Origin: an uncultured Granulosicoccus sp.
Lineage (GTDB): Bacteria; Pseudomonadota; Gammaproteobacteria; Granulosicoccales; Granulosicoccaceae
Reading direction: 5' to 3'
NCBI GenBank assembly: GCA_938016235.1
Contig: CALLPU010000089.1
Span: 1 to 14,069 of the forward strand
Length of the DNA: 14,069 nucleotides
A program made the translations under genes and the position numbers. A model generated the notes under the pieces. The model was not told the origin of the DNA and ran no database searches. It worked only from the letters and a program-made list of their open reading frames with translations. Shown here piece after piece: positions 13,197 through 14,069 of this stretch. Every line of letters starts with the position of its first letter. Within the stretch, counting starts at the first letter, position 1.

Positions 13197-14069
13197 ATGC
13201 CTAAAACCCCTGCCACGATAGCGGTGTTGACTGACGAGTACGTCGACTACCGTGAACTACTCGTTGACCGAATAGCTGACGTGCTGGATCAGGCTGGCTA
13301 CGGCACGCTGTGCATAGCGGGTAAAGAACTTGACCCATCGCCAGACACCAGCAGCAAACATATCGTCTGCAACAGCATCTACTCTGATGTGGAGCAGTTC
13401 TCACTTAGTGGTGTCATTGTTCTGGCAGGGGCGATTGGCAGTAATGCCGATCAGGCACGTCTATCGCAATTCACGCATCGCTTCAATCATTTGCCTGTTG
13501 TCAGTCTGGGCCTGGCATTAGAGGGCATCACCAGCCTGGTGCTGGAAGAAGCCCATTGCATGGAGCAGCTTATGGAGCATGTAATAGCCGCTAGCAACAA
13601 AGACGTTTTTGTATTTGTCAGAGGGCTGCCGCAAGATTCGTATTCGATTCAGCGCGAACACGTGTTTAATACTACCTTGTCAAACCATGGATACTCTGCC
13701 GACAACATACTGTATGTGGAAGGCAACTACGATCCCTTTGACACATACAATGGTGTGACTGAGCTCTTGCAGCAGCGCAGCGATGTGGGCGCCATTGTCG
13801 CTGCCAACGATGTGATGGCCGTAAGCACCATGCGAGCAATCAATTCTGCCGGGCTGCAGGTGCCGCACGATATTCTGGTTACCGGCTTCGACGATACCAG
13901 TCACGCCACACAGGTCGCACCGGCATTGACCACTGTCAGACAACGGTTGACCCGATTAGCCACCCGCAGTGCCGAATTATTACTTGAGCAAATACAACAC
14001 CAGGCTGCTGGCTCCACCTCAACCACGCGCACATCGGTAAAACAAGAGAAGTTATCCAGCGAGTTGATC
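13197..14069 (+). CDS. Protein starting with a LacI-type periplasmic-binding-like sensor domain (3' end cut off)
   Basis: The frame runs from the ATG at 13197 to the right edge without a stop (291 codons visible). Residues about 5-270 form a LacI/RbsB-type ligand-binding fold: TIAVLTDEYVDYREL at the N terminus, SGVIVLAGAIG (about 71-81), LPVVSLGLAL (about 99-108), then DVGAIVAANDVMAVSTMRAI, VPHDILVTGFDDT and PALTTVRQ. No HTH precedes the fold and there is no signal peptide, so it is not a standard LacI repressor and not a secreted binding protein. In other bacteria this HTH-less arrangement, with a conserved N.IY...DG(V)IVL segment, is often followed by GGDEF or histidine-kinase output domains. 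That is my best guess for the missing part. A LuxR HTH, as at the left edge, is an alternative. The usual HL..HG.RRIAFIRG segment is degenerate here (HVIAASNKDVFVFVRG). Confidence 0.8.
   Translation, partial: MPKTPATIAVLTDEYVDYRELLVDRIADVLDQAGYGTLCIAGKELDPSPDTSSKHIVCNSIYSDVEQFSLSGVIVLAGAIGSNADQARLSQFTHRFNHLPVVSLGLALEGITSLVLEEAHCMEQLMEHVIAASNKDVFVFVRGLPQDSYSIQREHVFNTTLSNHGYSADNILYVEGNYDPFDTYNGVTELLQQRSDVGAIVAANDVMAVSTMRAINSAGLQVPHDILVTGFDDTSHATQVAPALTTVRQRLTRLATRSAELLLEQIQHQAAGSTSTTRTSVKQEKLSSELI

Noticed and set aside
1..14069. CRISPR array, tRNA, insertion sequence, attachment site or phage genes
   Set aside because: No regularly spaced repeats, cloverleaf-like sequence, transposase or integrase motif was seen on either strand.

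Overview
The window looks like a chromosomal segment of a free-living, probably aquatic, gammaproteobacterium of middling GC content. That view rests on the rpe-gph pair, a quorum-sensing-type LuxR helix-turn-helix, a classical membrane chemoreceptor, and dense gene packing with mixed strands. I cannot name the genus from sequence alone. I see no tRNA, rRNA, CRISPR array, insertion sequence or prophage gene, so this reads as ordinary chromosome with accessory metabolic genes rather than a mobile island. Both window edges cut through genes.

Layout. (1) 2-3112, plus strand: the 3' part of a regulator with a LacI-type ligand-binding domain and a C-terminal LuxR-type HTH, then an NAD(P)-dependent aldehyde dehydrogenase and a short-chain dehydrogenase. 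This looks like a small catabolic cassette that oxidises an alcohol or aldehyde, with its own regulator. (2) 3196-5103, minus strand: a methyl-accepting chemotaxis protein. (3) 5423-6747, plus strand: two tightly coupled genes of unknown function. (4) 6810-8956, minus strand: ribulose-phosphate 3-epimerase (rpe), phosphoglycolate phosphatase (gph) and a small unknown membrane or secreted protein. A very small open frame overlaps the gph start. (5) 9275-9799, plus strand: an exported chalcone-isomerase-like protein. (6) 9837-11057, minus strand: an isolated GT4-type glycosyltransferase. (7) 11330-13084, plus strand: a compact cobalt-type nitrile hydratase operon (alpha, beta, accessory protein) with overlapping genes. 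(8) 13197 to the right edge, plus strand: the N-terminal part of a protein that begins directly with a LacI-type sensor domain and has no DNA-binding domain in front.

How they work together. Nitrile hydratase alpha and beta form the metalloenzyme that converts nitriles to amides, and the third gene encodes its maturation factor. No amidase is visible in the window. Rpe and Gph belong to pentose-phosphate metabolism and 2-phosphoglycolate removal. The ALDH/SDR pair is probably controlled by the hybrid regulator upstream.

The observations most worth following are: the LacI-sensor/LuxR-HTH hybrid; a near-consensus promoter placed so that the nitrile hydratase mRNA would start at or next to its ATG (leaderless); the unnamed gene pair at 5423-6747; the HTH-less LacI-type sensor at the right edge; and a perfect 14-bp palindrome upstream of the small unknown gene after gph. 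I did not find a clearly new multi-gene defence or mobile system here.
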